A stretch of DNA of 27,531 nucleotides. It comes from CAYQPF01 sp964419225. Its GTDB lineage: Bacteria > Cloacimonadota > Cloacimonadia > Cloacimonadales > CAYQPF01. The notes beneath the pieces are model-generated. The model made no database searches. It was not told the origin of the DNA and saw nothing but the letters and a program-made list of their open reading frames with translations. Below, one piece after another: positions 14,679 through 23,288 of the stretch. A program made the translations under genes and the position numbers. Location: contig CAYQPF010000060.1 in the NCBI GenBank assembly GCA_964419225.1, positions 1 through 27,531 on the forward strand, in the 5' to 3' direction. Position 1 is the first letter of the stretch. Every line of letters begins with the position of its first letter.

Positions 14679-16655
14679 ATGAATTTAGCCTTTTACATTT
14701 CCAATCATGGTTTTGGGCATGCGACAAGAAGCTGCAGTCTGATTGAAGAGTTCATTAAAATTGGTATAACATGTCACATAATCACAGACAGACCTGATTT
14801 TATTTTCGAGAATTTGAATCCGCAATTTGCCATTCACAGAAAAGTAGCTATTGATTTTGGCATTAAGCAGGACACCTGGATCCATCCGAATAAAGAGAAA
14901 ACTAAATCTGCTTTAGTTAATTTGTGGGATAACAAACATCAAATTATCCAGGATGAACTGGAATATATGCAGAAGAATCAGATCGATGCCATAATTTCAG
15001 ACATACCTCCCCTGAGCTTCATCATTGCCAGGGAGGCAGGCCTGCCCATTATTGGAATCTCAAACTTTGACTGGTATTTTGTCTATGAAGAAATGCTGAA
15101 AGATGACCCTGAAATTACTCATATATTAGAGGAAATGAAGTCAGCTTATGAATATGGATTGTGTATTTATAAGCTGCCTTTTTCGCATCAGACAAGTTGT
15201 GAAGGCTTTTCCCGGATCAAAAATAAAGGTGTTTTATCAAGGAGTGGAAAAAGCAAACGAGAAAAGATCATACAGGATTTTAGTATTCCGGAAAATCACA
15301 AAGTCTGCTTAATAACCTTTGGAAATGCTAATGAGAATCCTCTTAACATGGACAAACTTTGTAACGCACCTAATTTAACTGTCCTCGCCAGAATGGAATC
15401 CTTCCATCATGACAACTTCAGATATTTACCAATTGATTATGACTTTGTAAGCTTAGTATTCTCCGCCGATATCATTATTGCTAAAACCGGTTATAGCACT
15501 CTGGCAGAAGCCTGTCAAACCGGTAACTTACTCGTTTATACCGACAGAAACGGCTTTCCTGAAGATGCTGCCTTGATCAACGGAATCTGCTCTTACCCCA
15601 ACTCTATTCACTTTCCCTGTGATAAAGTTTACGATGCTGACTGGAATTCTATCGTCCAAAACAGCTCAATTGATCACAAGATAAATCCTTGTTACAAACC
15701 TCAGAACCTACAAATTACTAAATCCTTGATCTCTGATTTTTATCCAGATAAAGAAAAAAACTACTGCATAATTGATGTAGGAACTAATAATATTTTGCTG
15801 CTTTGGGTTCAGATTATGACTGATGACTCTTATAAGATTATCCACAGAGCCTCAGTAGTTTCAGCTCTCGGTAAAAATATGAAACAGAATATTCTGACAA
15901 AAGCAGGACTGAAAAGGGCCATAACTATTCTGCAGGATTATCTGGAATTATCACAATCCTTTACCGGCAATATCATAGTAACAGGCACCAGCTGTTCACG
16001 GGAAGCTACCAATATTCACCTTTTGAGCGATTGGTTAAAGACTAAGTACAATATCGAATACCGTATTCTCTCCGAAGAGGAGGAAGGCTTGTATAACGGA
16101 CTGGCTTCGATTAAGGAATTTCCAGAACTTGATACTTTTGTCAGTTTTGATATCGGAGGTGGAAGTACTGAATTTACCCTCGTTAAAAACGGTGAAATTG
16201 TTCTCACCCAAAGTCTGGATCTGGGATTGAGAAGACTTGAAAGCTATTTCTCTAATGATTTAATAGCTAAAACTTCTTATACCAGAGATCAATTGCACAA
16301 ATTAAAGAAAGATTTTTTTGAATCAAAAACTCTTGTTGGCATAGGCGGTACAGTATCAAATCTCAGTGCAGTGAAACTTCGTTTAGAGAAATACGATTCA
16401 GCTAAAGTACATAAATCTAGCATAACTTTAGGTGATTTGACAAATTTTATGGATCTGTTCACCGGCCTAAATCTGGAAAAAATTAGCGAACTTATGCCTT
16501 TCGAGCCTCAAAGAGCAGGTATTATCATTTACGGCGTAATGGTTGTAAAAGAAATACTTGATTTATTTGGAATGCATACTATCTTGGTTAGTGACAGAGG
16601 TCTCCAATTCGGGATACTCTCTGAGATGATAAAAGGAAAAGGTAATGTCAATTAG
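14679..16655 (+). CDS. fusion: GT-B glycosyltransferase-like domain + Ppx/GppA phosphatase domain
   Basis: Single 658-residue chain with two recognisable halves. Residues 1 to about 350 resemble MurG/MJ1255-type GT-B proteins: GFGHATR at 11-17 in the N-terminal Rossmann loop, IISDIPPLSFIIAREAGLPII, and ADIIIAKTGYSTLAEACQTG in the donor-nucleotide half. Residues about 361-655 are a Ppx/GppA exopolyphosphatase/guanosine pentaphosphatase domain of the ASKHA fold: IDVGTNN (365-371), TGTSCSREATN (435-445), SEEEEGLYNGL, DIGGGSTEF (491-499), VGIGGTVSNL, and SDRGLQFGIL. The Asp of the usual LxxxRADxI motif reads QRAGII. Each half is near normal length, so this is a true fusion and not a merged pseudogene. 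A link between polyphosphate or (p)ppGpp and a sugar-transfer reaction is possible but unproven. It overlaps the next gene by 11 bases. Confidence 0.8.
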   Translation: MNLAFYISNHGFGHATRSCSLIEEFIKIGITCHIITDRPDFIFENLNPQFAIHRKVAIDFGIKQDTWIHPNKEKTKSALVNLWDNKHQIIQDELEYMQKNQIDAIISDIPPLSFIIAREAGLPIIGISNFDWYFVYEEMLKDDPEITHILEEMKSAYEYGLCIYKLPFSHQTSCEGFSRIKNKGVLSRSGKSKREKIIQDFSIPENHKVCLITFGNANENPLNMDKLCNAPNLTVLARMESFHHDNFRYLPIDYDFVSLVFSADIIIAKTGYSTLAEACQTGNLLVYTDRNGFPEDAALINGICSYPNSIHFPCDKVYDADWNSIVQNSSIDHKINPCYKPQNLQITKSLISDFYPDKEKNYCIIDVGTNNILLLWVQIMTDDSYKIIHRASVVSALGKNMKQNILTKAGLKRAITILQDYLELSQSFTGNIIVTGTSCSREATNIHLLSDWLKTKYNIEYRILSEEEEGLYNGLASIKEFPELDTFVSFDIGGGSTEFTLVKNGEIVLTQSLDLGLRRLESYFSNDLIAKTSYTRDQLHKLKKDFFESKTLVGIGGTVSNLSAVKLRLEKYDSAKVHKSSITLGDLTNFMDLFTGLNLEKISELMPFEPQRAGIIIYGVMVVKEILDLFGMHTILVSDRGLQFGILSEMIKGKGNVN

Positions 16656-17409
16656 AAGAGACAAACCATTGTTCACCCAGGAAAGTTTTGGGATCATAGC
16701 CGGTCCTTGTACAATCGAGAATTACGAGGATTTGTACATCATTGCTTCGGAACTGAAGAAACGGGGCATCAATATGTTCCGCGGAGGGGCTTTCAAGATG
16801 AGGACCTCACCTTACAGTTTTCAAGGCTTAGGACTGGAAGGGTTAAAGATCATCAAAAAAGTGGCAAATGAACTGGACATGATCTCTGTTTCGGAAATTG
16901 TCAGCGAAGAAGATATTGCCATAATGTCTGAACATGTGGATATTCTTTTGATCGGCACCAGAAATATGCAAAACTACAGATTGCTGCAAAAGCTGGGTAA
17001 AATTCCTAACCCTATCATCCTGAAAAGGGGCATGGCGAACACTATCGAAGAATGGTTATTATCCGCCGAACATATCCTCTATAATGGCAACAAGGATGTG
17101 ATTCTCTGTGAAAGAGGAATCCGCACTTTTGAAACTGCCACGCGTAATACTCTAGATATCAGTGCTATCCCTCTGGTCAAATCTCTCAGTAAACTTCCTA
17201 TCATCGTCGATCCCTCACACAGCAGCGGAAACAGAGATCTGGTCACTCCTCTGAGTTGGGCGGCTGCAGCTGCCGGAGCAAACGGACTGATCATCGAAGT
17301 TCACCATCAACCCGAACGTTGCATCTGTGATGGACATCAGACCATTAACTTTGAGCAGTTGGATAAATTGTTACAGCCTCTGGAGACACTCACAAGTTTG
17401 TGGAAATAA
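16645..17409 (+). CDS. aroF: 3-deoxy-7-phosphoheptulonate (DAHP) synthase, type I-beta
   Basis: The protein has 254 residues and catalyses condensation of phosphoenolpyruvate and erythrose 4-phosphate, the first step of the shikimate pathway. Signatures are AGPC with Cys22 as metal ligand, FRGGAFKMRTSPYSFQGLG (usual KPRTSPY, here KMRTSPY), LKRGMANTIEEWL, and DPSHSSG with the metal-binding His. IIEVHHQPE and CDGHQ carry the remaining metal-ligand candidates. It is the short core enzyme without an N-terminal ferredoxin-like or ACT regulatory domain, so feedback control is not evident. KDO-8-phosphate synthase is the main alternative, but the RTSPYSFQG segment favours DAHP synthase. It starts inside the end of the previous gene, so all three genes form one operon. 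Confidence 0.9.
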   Translation: MSIRRDKPLFTQESFGIIAGPCTIENYEDLYIIASELKKRGINMFRGGAFKMRTSPYSFQGLGLEGLKIIKKVANELDMISVSEIVSEEDIAIMSEHVDILLIGTRNMQNYRLLQKLGKIPNPIILKRGMANTIEEWLLSAEHILYNGNKDVILCERGIRTFETATRNTLDISAIPLVKSLSKLPIIVDPSHSSGNRDLVTPLSWAAAAAGANGLIIEVHHQPERCICDGHQTINFEQLDKLLQPLETLTSLWK

Positions 17410-17572
17410 TACAATAACTTAAAGCTAAAGGGACATAAATTAACAATTGAACGTTGACAATTGGAAGGAGAAATGATGATAATACTAATGGTAAAGATGA
17501 GAATTATCTGAACCATTGTTGTTGGAATTTAACAGTATTAAAGACAGAATGAACACCAAGGATGAAGAGGGC

Positions 17573-17600
17573 TAGTTATTAGTTGTTAGTTGTTAGTTAG
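17573..17600. repeat. TAGTTGT heptamer tandem repeat
   Basis: Four exact 7-bp steps: TAGTTAT, TAGTTGT, TAGTTGT, TAGTTAG. Like the GTGTCAG and GTTGAGA arrays elsewhere in the window it has period seven, though the unit sequence differs. It sits in non-coding DNA. Confidence 0.8.
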
Positions 17601-17794
17601 GAGAAGACTTACGAGAGAGAGAATTGAGACATAAAAAGATGGTAAATGACAATAATCAGTAGAGAAGGAGGAGTTTTCTGATTCTCATACACAGCTTCAA
17701 TCGCTCTTTTAATCATACATCCACCCTGTTTTGTGTAAATCTGATACCACACTTCCACATTTACACACAACTTCAGCACATTATTTGTCTGAAT

Positions 17795-17829
17795 AAAAAA
17801 AGCCCTATCACTCGACAGGGCTTTTTTTT
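17795..17829. terminator. bidirectional intrinsic terminator between aroF and ftsZ
   Basis: The stem AGCCCT(A)TC / GA(C)AGGGCT, with one A-C mismatch and an ACTC loop, is flanked by seven A on the left and seven or more T on the right. It would stop transcription from both directions and ends the minus-strand dcw operon 17 bases after the ftsZ stop. Confidence 0.92.
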
Positions 17830-17845
17830 ATTTTTTTGAGTGTGG

Positions 17846-19021
17846 TTAATCACTGAATTTTCTGAGGAAAGAAGGTATATCTGATTTAGTCTGAGTGTAG
17901 GTATTGAAATCATCAATATTTTCACTTCTGGGTAAAACAGTAGTATTTTTTTCTTCAGCTTTTTTAATTCTCTGCATGATGCTGTTTAATTCATCAACTT
18001 CCTGAGATCTGCTTTTGTGATGCAATTCCGGCATAGGAAGAGTGTTCTTTCTAAAATCAACTTCTTTATTGTTGAGTCCGGTTGCGATAATAGTAACACT
18101 GATTTTTCCGGTCATGGCTTCATCAATGATCATACCTGTAATAATATTGGCATCTGAGCCTGATTCGTTGGTTATAACATGCATAACTTCATCAAATTCA
18201 GACATTTTCATGTCGTAACCGGTTGTGATATTAACAAGAAGAGCTTTACAACCTTCGAGAGAGATATCGTTGAGCAGAGGATTAGAGATAGCTTCTTTAG
18301 CAGCTTTGACAGCTCTGTTTTCACCTTCGCTGACGCCTGTACCCATAAGTGCATAGCCCATATCTTTCATCACAGTTCTTACATCGGAGAAATCCACATT
18401 CATATAACCGCTTAAGTTAATAATATCGGAAACAGCTTTTGCAGCTTCAAATAAAACATTATCAGCCTTTTTGAAAGCTTCCAGGATCATCATATCTGCA
18501 TGAAATTCTCTAAGTTTTTCATTGGGAATAACGATCAAAGTATCGACATGTTCAGCCAATTTTGCAATACCGTCATCAGCATTGGATTTTCTTTTTGCAC
18601 CTTCGCAGCCAAAAGGTTTACTGACAATACCAAGTGTCAGGATTCCCATTTCTTTGGCAATGGAAGCAATTACAGGAGCAGCTCCGGTACCTGTTCCGCC
18701 ACCCATACCGGCAGCGATGAAGACCATATCAGCACCTTCCAGATGACCTTTAATTTCTTCCTGTGATTCTAAAGCTGCTTCTCGTCCAACGGAAGGATCT
18801 GCACCAGCACCCAAACCACGGGTTGTTTTTTTGCCCAGTTGCATTTTCACTTTGGCTTTAGACTTTTTGATATCTGTCATATCAGTATTTGCGGCAATAA
18901 ATTCCACCCCTACCAACGCATGGTCGATCATAGTATTGATTGCATTTCCCCCGGCTCCACCTACTCCAATTATCTTTATAACTGTATTAAAAGGAGAACT
19001 GGTCATATCAAGTTCAATCAT
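17846..19021 (-). CDS. ftsZ: cell division GTPase FtsZ
   Basis: The protein has 391 residues and is the tubulin homologue that assembles the division ring. The GTP-binding loop GMGGGTGTGAAP places GGGTGTG at 107-113. The T7 synergy loop NVDFSD (208-213) keeps the two catalytic aspartates D210 and D213. The variable linker (about 320-378) is short. The extreme C-terminus SDIPSFLRKFSD retains the DIPxFLR peptide that binds FtsA. AGGAGG overlaps the stop codon of ftsA, so translation is linked to it. It is the last gene of the dcw operon, directly before the terminator. All hallmark residues are intact. Confidence 0.97.
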   Translation of the reverse strand: MIELDMTSSPFNTVIKIIGVGGAGGNAINTMIDHALVGVEFIAANTDMTDIKKSKAKVKMQLGKKTTRGLGAGADPSVGREAALESQEEIKGHLEGADMVFIAAGMGGGTGTGAAPVIASIAKEMGILTLGIVSKPFGCEGAKRKSNADDGIAKLAEHVDTLIVIPNEKLREFHADMMILEAFKKADNVLFEAAKAVSDIINLSGYMNVDFSDVRTVMKDMGYALMGTGVSEGENRAVKAAKEAISNPLLNDISLEGCKALLVNITTGYDMKMSEFDEVMHVITNESGSDANIITGMIIDEAMTGKISVTIIATGLNNKEVDFRKNTLPMPELHHKSRSQEVDELNSIMQRIKKAEEKNTTVLPRSENIDDFNTYTQTKSDIPSFLRKFSD

Positions 19022-19032
19022 AATATTCCTCC

Positions 19033-20322
19033 TTAAATAAAATCTGAAAAGTTAAAGAACTTTTTTATTTTTTCGATTAAATTTTTAGTATTAACTCCGC
19101 TGCCCGATTTAGTTTTACGGGATTTGGGAGTACTTGCTCCTGTATCGATCATTTCTAAAGCATAATACAGAAGACCTACGCTGGTTGCATATTTGGGATT
19201 TTCCAAACGTGATGTTGCACCGTTGAGTTTGGAAACATCCGGATAACCTACTTTAACAGGCATATTAAAGATTTCAGATGTCAAAAAGGTAACGTTTCTC
19301 AAGAGAGAAGCACCGCCAGTTAAGACAACACCTGCTGTTAGTATTTCCAGATTGGAGAAATTGGAAATTGCTGTTTTGTAGCAGAGTTCCAGAATTTCCC
19401 GCATTCTTGGTTCAATAATATTGGCTACAGTTTTGATTTTGTTATTCGTGGGGGGTCTTCCGCCAATTCCATCAACCGTAAACTCTTCGTCTTCTTCGAT
19501 GGATTCAGGTAAAGCATTGCCCAACTGAATCTTAATATTCTCTGCATATTTGTGGGTAGTTCTGAGCCCTATGGCCAGATCTGAAGTAATGGAATCACCT
19601 CCGATCGGCTTAACCTGGCTGAATCTGATACTACCCTTGTAATAGAGGACAATATCGGAAGTTCCACCTCCGATATCAATCAGAAGCACACCCAGTTTTT
19701 TCTCGTCTTCATTTAAGACAGCTTTACTGGATGCCAGAGGTTCTAATATAATATTTGCAGTATGATATCCTGCTACTTCTATACATTTTAAAATATTCCG
19801 CATCGCTGCGACATCTGCCAGAACTATATGAACATGAGCCGTAAGCTGGAACCCGTTCATATTCAAGGGATTAGTGATTCCATCCTGATTATCGATATCA
19901 AAAAATTGAGGTATGCCATGGATAATCTCCAGATTCTCGTTACCCGGCATAATTTTGATACTGTTTTTTGCATCATTTATGACCTGATCGATATGAGTTT
20001 GCGTGATTTCTCCAGGTTCATTACCGTTAGCTCCGGTTACTGATATTCTTCCAATAGCATTTTTACTCTTAATGTGCTCACCGGCAATGCCTGCATATAT
20101 GTTTTCTGCCGGTAATTCTGAAGCTTCTTCCGCTTGTTTTAGTGCTTTTTTAATAGACTCTGCTGTGGCATTAATATCTTTTACGATTCCTTTTTCCAAA
20201 CCATTCGAATCGGTAGTACCAATACCTTTTATCTCCAACTTATTATCTTCATTGAAAACAGCAATGATTGCACATATTTTTGTGGTTCCAATATCTAAAG
20301 CTGTAATAATTGTTTGTTTCAT
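19033..20322 (-). CDS. ftsA: cell division protein FtsA
   Basis: The protein has 429 residues and is an actin-like ATPase that tethers FtsZ to the membrane. ALDIGTTKICAII is the phosphate-1 loop and LLIDIGGGTSDIVLY the phosphate-2 loop. GVVLTGGASLL is the adenosine motif. The inserted 1C subdomain lies between (about residues 85-165). The C-terminal tail from about residue 395 is a basic linker followed by a probable amphipathic helix (LIEKIKKFFNFSDFI) suited to membrane attachment. The start overlaps the ftsQ stop by four bases (ATGA). It is 11 bases from ftsZ, the usual order. Confidence 0.95.
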   Translation of the reverse strand: MKQTIITALDIGTTKICAIIAVFNEDNKLEIKGIGTTDSNGLEKGIVKDINATAESIKKALKQAEEASELPAENIYAGIAGEHIKSKNAIGRISVTGANGNEPGEITQTHIDQVINDAKNSIKIMPGNENLEIIHGIPQFFDIDNQDGITNPLNMNGFQLTAHVHIVLADVAAMRNILKCIEVAGYHTANIILEPLASSKAVLNEDEKKLGVLLIDIGGGTSDIVLYYKGSIRFSQVKPIGGDSITSDLAIGLRTTHKYAENIKIQLGNALPESIEEDEEFTVDGIGGRPPTNNKIKTVANIIEPRMREILELCYKTAISNFSNLEILTAGVVLTGGASLLRNVTFLTSEIFNMPVKVGYPDVSKLNGATSRLENPKYATSVGLLYYALEMIDTGASTPKSRKTKSGSGVNTKNLIEKIKKFFNFSDFI

Positions 20323-21071
20323 CTGTTCTCCTGCCTGGAAATTACTTGATTGGTGTATTGAAAATCAATAATAGAATTCTTCTCAAAACCCTTGTTTTCT
20401 TTCAAAAAAATCAACCTCTCTAGCTTCTCTTTCAAGTTTCCCTCTCCCAAGACAATCCTCGAACCGGACTCAGAATCTACAAAATATATCTGATTATCTT
20501 TTTTATAGAATTCTGATATATTGTCAACAAAAGAAGTATTAATTTTTGTGATTTCTTCACATATAAGATATATAGTGTTTATATAACTCCCGCCAATTCT
20601 TCTGCCTATGACAATCTGGGAGCTTTTCCTGCCGACATTAATTATAGGTAAGTCCTCTTTATATGTGTAATTACGATCAAGAACATATTTGTCTTTATCG
20701 ATAGGGAAGAATACACCATCAATCGATTTTAAATAAAAATATCCTACTCTTTCCGTTACTGTTATCCTTAGAGTATGAGGTATTATTTTCGATATTTTTA
20801 CACTTTTTACCCTGACAATGTTGGAATATTTCTTACTTACATCGGCACCCTTAAAAGAAAACAGGTTTTTGTTATAATAGTCTTCTGCCACATCCTTTAA
20901 AAAGTCCTTGGCTAAATTTTTATTCCCGACAATCTGAATATCACGTACCTGAAAATAATTGATTCTTTGTAATAAGTATCCGGCTCCATAGAAAAGCCCT
21001 GTCAGGAAACTACAAATTACTAAAAATATAAAAAAGTACCGACTGTTCCCTCTTCTTTTTCTTCTACTCAT
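20319..21071 (-). CDS. ftsQ: cell division protein FtsQ/DivIB
   Basis: The protein has 250 residues. A very basic N-terminus (MSRRKRRGNSR) precedes one membrane helix at about 12-34, and a POTRA-like domain follows (about 38-108: FQVRDIQIVGNKNL through RITVTER). This is the single-pass FtsQ/DivIB topology with most of the protein outside the cytoplasm. Sequence conservation in this family is low; position between murB and ftsA supports the call. The 5' end overlaps murB by eight bases. No ddl gene lies between murB and ftsQ, unlike in many dcw clusters. Confidence 0.88.
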   Translation of the reverse strand: MSRRKRRGNSRYFFIFLVICSFLTGLFYGAGYLLQRINYFQVRDIQIVGNKNLAKDFLKDVAEDYYNKNLFSFKGADVSKKYSNIVRVKSVKISKIIPHTLRITVTERVGYFYLKSIDGVFFPIDKDKYVLDRNYTYKEDLPIINVGRKSSQIVIGRRIGGSYINTIYLICEEITKINTSFVDNISEFYKKDNQIYFVDSESGSRIVLGEGNLKEKLERLIFLKENKGFEKNSIIDFQYTNQVISRQENR

Positions 21072-21924
21072 TATTTACAACCTCTATTTCCAATTCCAAA
21101 CTAATCCTGTATTTTTGAAATACCTTATCTTTTATGACATTGATTAGATTTAAGACATCCCGAAAACTTGCATTATTTCTGTTAATGACAAAATTAGCAT
21201 GTTTCTCACTAATCTGAGCACCACCCACCATCAATCCTTTCATGCCTAATGAATCGATCAAACGACCTGCTGATTCACCCTCAGGATTTTTGAAGAAACA
21301 GCCCAAATTCGGGTATTCTAAAGGTTGCTTTACTTTACGATCCAGGACATTATCACTGATTTTTTTCTTAATCATTTCATAATTCCCGGCTTTAAGTTCA
21401 AAACCAGCCTCTAAAACAATGCCCTTAATGGTTGTCTTACGATATTGAAAATCTATTTCTTCTTTTTGTAAAACTTGAACTTTGCCGTCTTGCAACACCT
21501 TTATCCATTTAAGATAATTACTGATTGTCTCGCCATAAGCTCCGGCATTCATTTTAATCAAACCACCCAAATGTGCGGGTATTCCTGCCAGAAATTCTAA
21601 ACCACAAAGATTATGAGCAACTGCATTCATTAGAAATCTGTTAATATTATAATTCGCAGAAATTGTTATTTCCAACCCTGATACTTCATAAACAAAGGGC
21701 AGCTTACTATCTGAAATTAATACTGTTCCCGAAAGATCGCCAAACAAGGTATTGGAACCTCCGCCTACGAAATACCATGGAGTTCCGATATCAGACAACT
21801 TCTGCACCAGGTTGGATAATTCTGCATAGGTTTCAGGACAATACACTGCTAATGCCTCTCCGCCTACATTAAGGTGGGAAAAGGCCTTTACAGATATAAA
21901 TTCCTGAAAGTAGTTCTGCATCAT
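21064..21924 (-). CDS. murB: UDP-N-acetylenolpyruvoylglucosamine reductase MurB
   Basis: The protein has 286 residues and reduces UDP-GlcNAc-enolpyruvate to UDP-MurNAc with NADPH and FAD. WYFVGGGSNTLF (about 50-61) and FLAGIPAHLGGLIKMNAGAYG (about 111-131) are the FAD-binding segments. The size and lack of the extra loop fit the shorter type II enzymes. In PNLGCFFKNP Cys209 occupies the place of the catalytic Ser of E. coli MurB; a Cys there is known in some members. The ATG overlaps the murC stop (ATGA), and a second in-frame ATG follows at once. Confidence 0.95.
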   Translation of the reverse strand: MMQNYFQEFISVKAFSHLNVGGEALAVYCPETYAELSNLVQKLSDIGTPWYFVGGGSNTLFGDLSGTVLISDSKLPFVYEVSGLEITISANYNINRFLMNAVAHNLCGLEFLAGIPAHLGGLIKMNAGAYGETISNYLKWIKVLQDGKVQVLQKEEIDFQYRKTTIKGIVLEAGFELKAGNYEMIKKKISDNVLDRKVKQPLEYPNLGCFFKNPEGESAGRLIDSLGMKGLMVGGAQISEKHANFVINRNNASFRDVLNLINVIKDKVFQKYRISLELEIEVVNNE

Positions 21925-23285
21925 AATAATCCTAAGATCTCCTCTCCATATTTGTATATACTGCCGGCACCCATTGTTATCAAAAGATCTCCAGGTTCCA
22001 GATGGCTTTTCACTGTTTCTATGATCTGACTGTTCTCTTCTATATAATGCACATGCCGATGTCCTGATTGCATAGCTGCACTGGCTATCATTTTACCAGA
22101 CACGCCTTCAATCGGCTGTTCTCTGGCCGGATAGATCGGAGCTATGAACAATAAATCTGACTGGAAGAAAGATCTTCCGAATTCCTGATAAAAATCCCGT
22201 GTTCTGGAAAACAAGTGCGGTTGAAACAACACAACAATTCTTCTGTCCGTATTTTCTCTAATTCCATTTAATGTCGCATGAATTTCTGTTGGATGATGGG
22301 CATAATCATCATAAACACATATATCGTTCTTCTCACCCTTGAGTTCAAACCTGCGATAAACACCCTTGTACTCTGCCAATCCGTCCTGAATAGCTTCAAA
22401 AGGAATATCGAGTTCCAATCCGACAGTTATCGCCAGTAAAGAATTAAGAATATTATGCATACCCATGACATTGAGTTCAACTTTCCCAAGTTTATAACCT
22501 TTGAATACGACCTGATACTCGGAACGGAAATTCTTCATCACTATATCCACAGCATGAATATCAGCCTGACGGGAAATTCCATAGGTAATTACTTTCTTTT
22601 CTATCTCTGGCAAAATTGACTGTACACCTATATCATCCAGGCATGCGATTACTGAACCAAAAAATGGTACTTTATTAGCATATTCCACAAAAGCTTTTTT
22701 GATATCTTTCAAATCTTTATAACAATCCAGATGGTCAGCTTCAATATTTGTGATACCGGCAATAATAGGACTGAGAGTCAAAAAGGAACGATCAAATTCA
22801 TCAGCTTCCACGACAATATGTTTTCCGGCTCCCAGGATATTATTCGTACCAAAATTCATGACTCTTCCGCCCACAATAATGGTCGGGTCAAGATTAGCTG
22901 CTTTTAAGACCATGCCTACCATGGAAGTACAGGAGGTTTTGCCATGTGTTCCGGCAATACCGATTCCAAATCTCATTCTCAATAATTCTGAAAGCATTTC
23001 TGCTCTTCTGATCACAGGGATCTTATGCTCCAGGGAATAAGCAATTTCGGGATTATCATCTTTTACAGCCGAAGATTTAACCACGACATCCGAGTCTTTG
23101 ATCAAATCAGGATTATGACCTTCATGAATTCTGATGCCAAGTCCGCTCAGGTATTTAGTCATTTCATTTATTTGCATATCGGAACCCGTAATATCAAAGC
23201 CCTGATTGTACAAAAATTCTGCTATCCCGCTCATTCCGATTCCGCCTATACCTACAAAATGTATCTTCTTAGTTTTTCCTAACAT
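21921..23285 (-). CDS. murC: UDP-N-acetylmuramate--L-alanine ligase MurC
   Basis: The protein has 454 residues and is the first amino-acid-adding Mur ligase. HFVGIGGIGMSGIAEFL is the N-terminal UDP-binding Rossmann loop, GIAGTHGKTSCTSM is the ATP P-loop (GTHGKT), EADEFDRSFL and TNIEADHLDCY are the central motifs, and DDYAHHPTEI is the C-terminal catalytic segment. GAGGTGAG lies a few bases before the start. There is a three-base gap after murG. All motifs are intact and length is normal. Confidence 0.97.
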   Translation of the reverse strand: MLGKTKKIHFVGIGGIGMSGIAEFLYNQGFDITGSDMQINEMTKYLSGLGIRIHEGHNPDLIKDSDVVVKSSAVKDDNPEIAYSLEHKIPVIRRAEMLSELLRMRFGIGIAGTHGKTSCTSMVGMVLKAANLDPTIIVGGRVMNFGTNNILGAGKHIVVEADEFDRSFLTLSPIIAGITNIEADHLDCYKDLKDIKKAFVEYANKVPFFGSVIACLDDIGVQSILPEIEKKVITYGISRQADIHAVDIVMKNFRSEYQVVFKGYKLGKVELNVMGMHNILNSLLAITVGLELDIPFEAIQDGLAEYKGVYRRFELKGEKNDICVYDDYAHHPTEIHATLNGIRENTDRRIVVLFQPHLFSRTRDFYQEFGRSFFQSDLLFIAPIYPAREQPIEGVSGKMIASAAMQSGHRHVHYIEENSQIIETVKSHLEPGDLLITMGAGSIYKYGEEILGLL

Positions 23286-23288
23286 TTC

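Larger units (their letters stand above)
17410..17845. other. convergent intergenic region with repeats and terminator
   Basis: No gene is supported. The region holds two CAATTG-containing elements (17440-17464), a four-unit TAGTTGT heptamer array (17573-17600), and a bidirectional terminator (17795-17829) between aroF and ftsZ, which end facing each other. The rest (about 17600-17790) shows no structure I can interpret. Confidence 0.6.

Noticed and set aside
16645..17409. KDO-8-phosphate synthase identity
   Set aside because: The RTSPYSFQGLG segment and the overall motif order match type I-beta DAHP synthase better.
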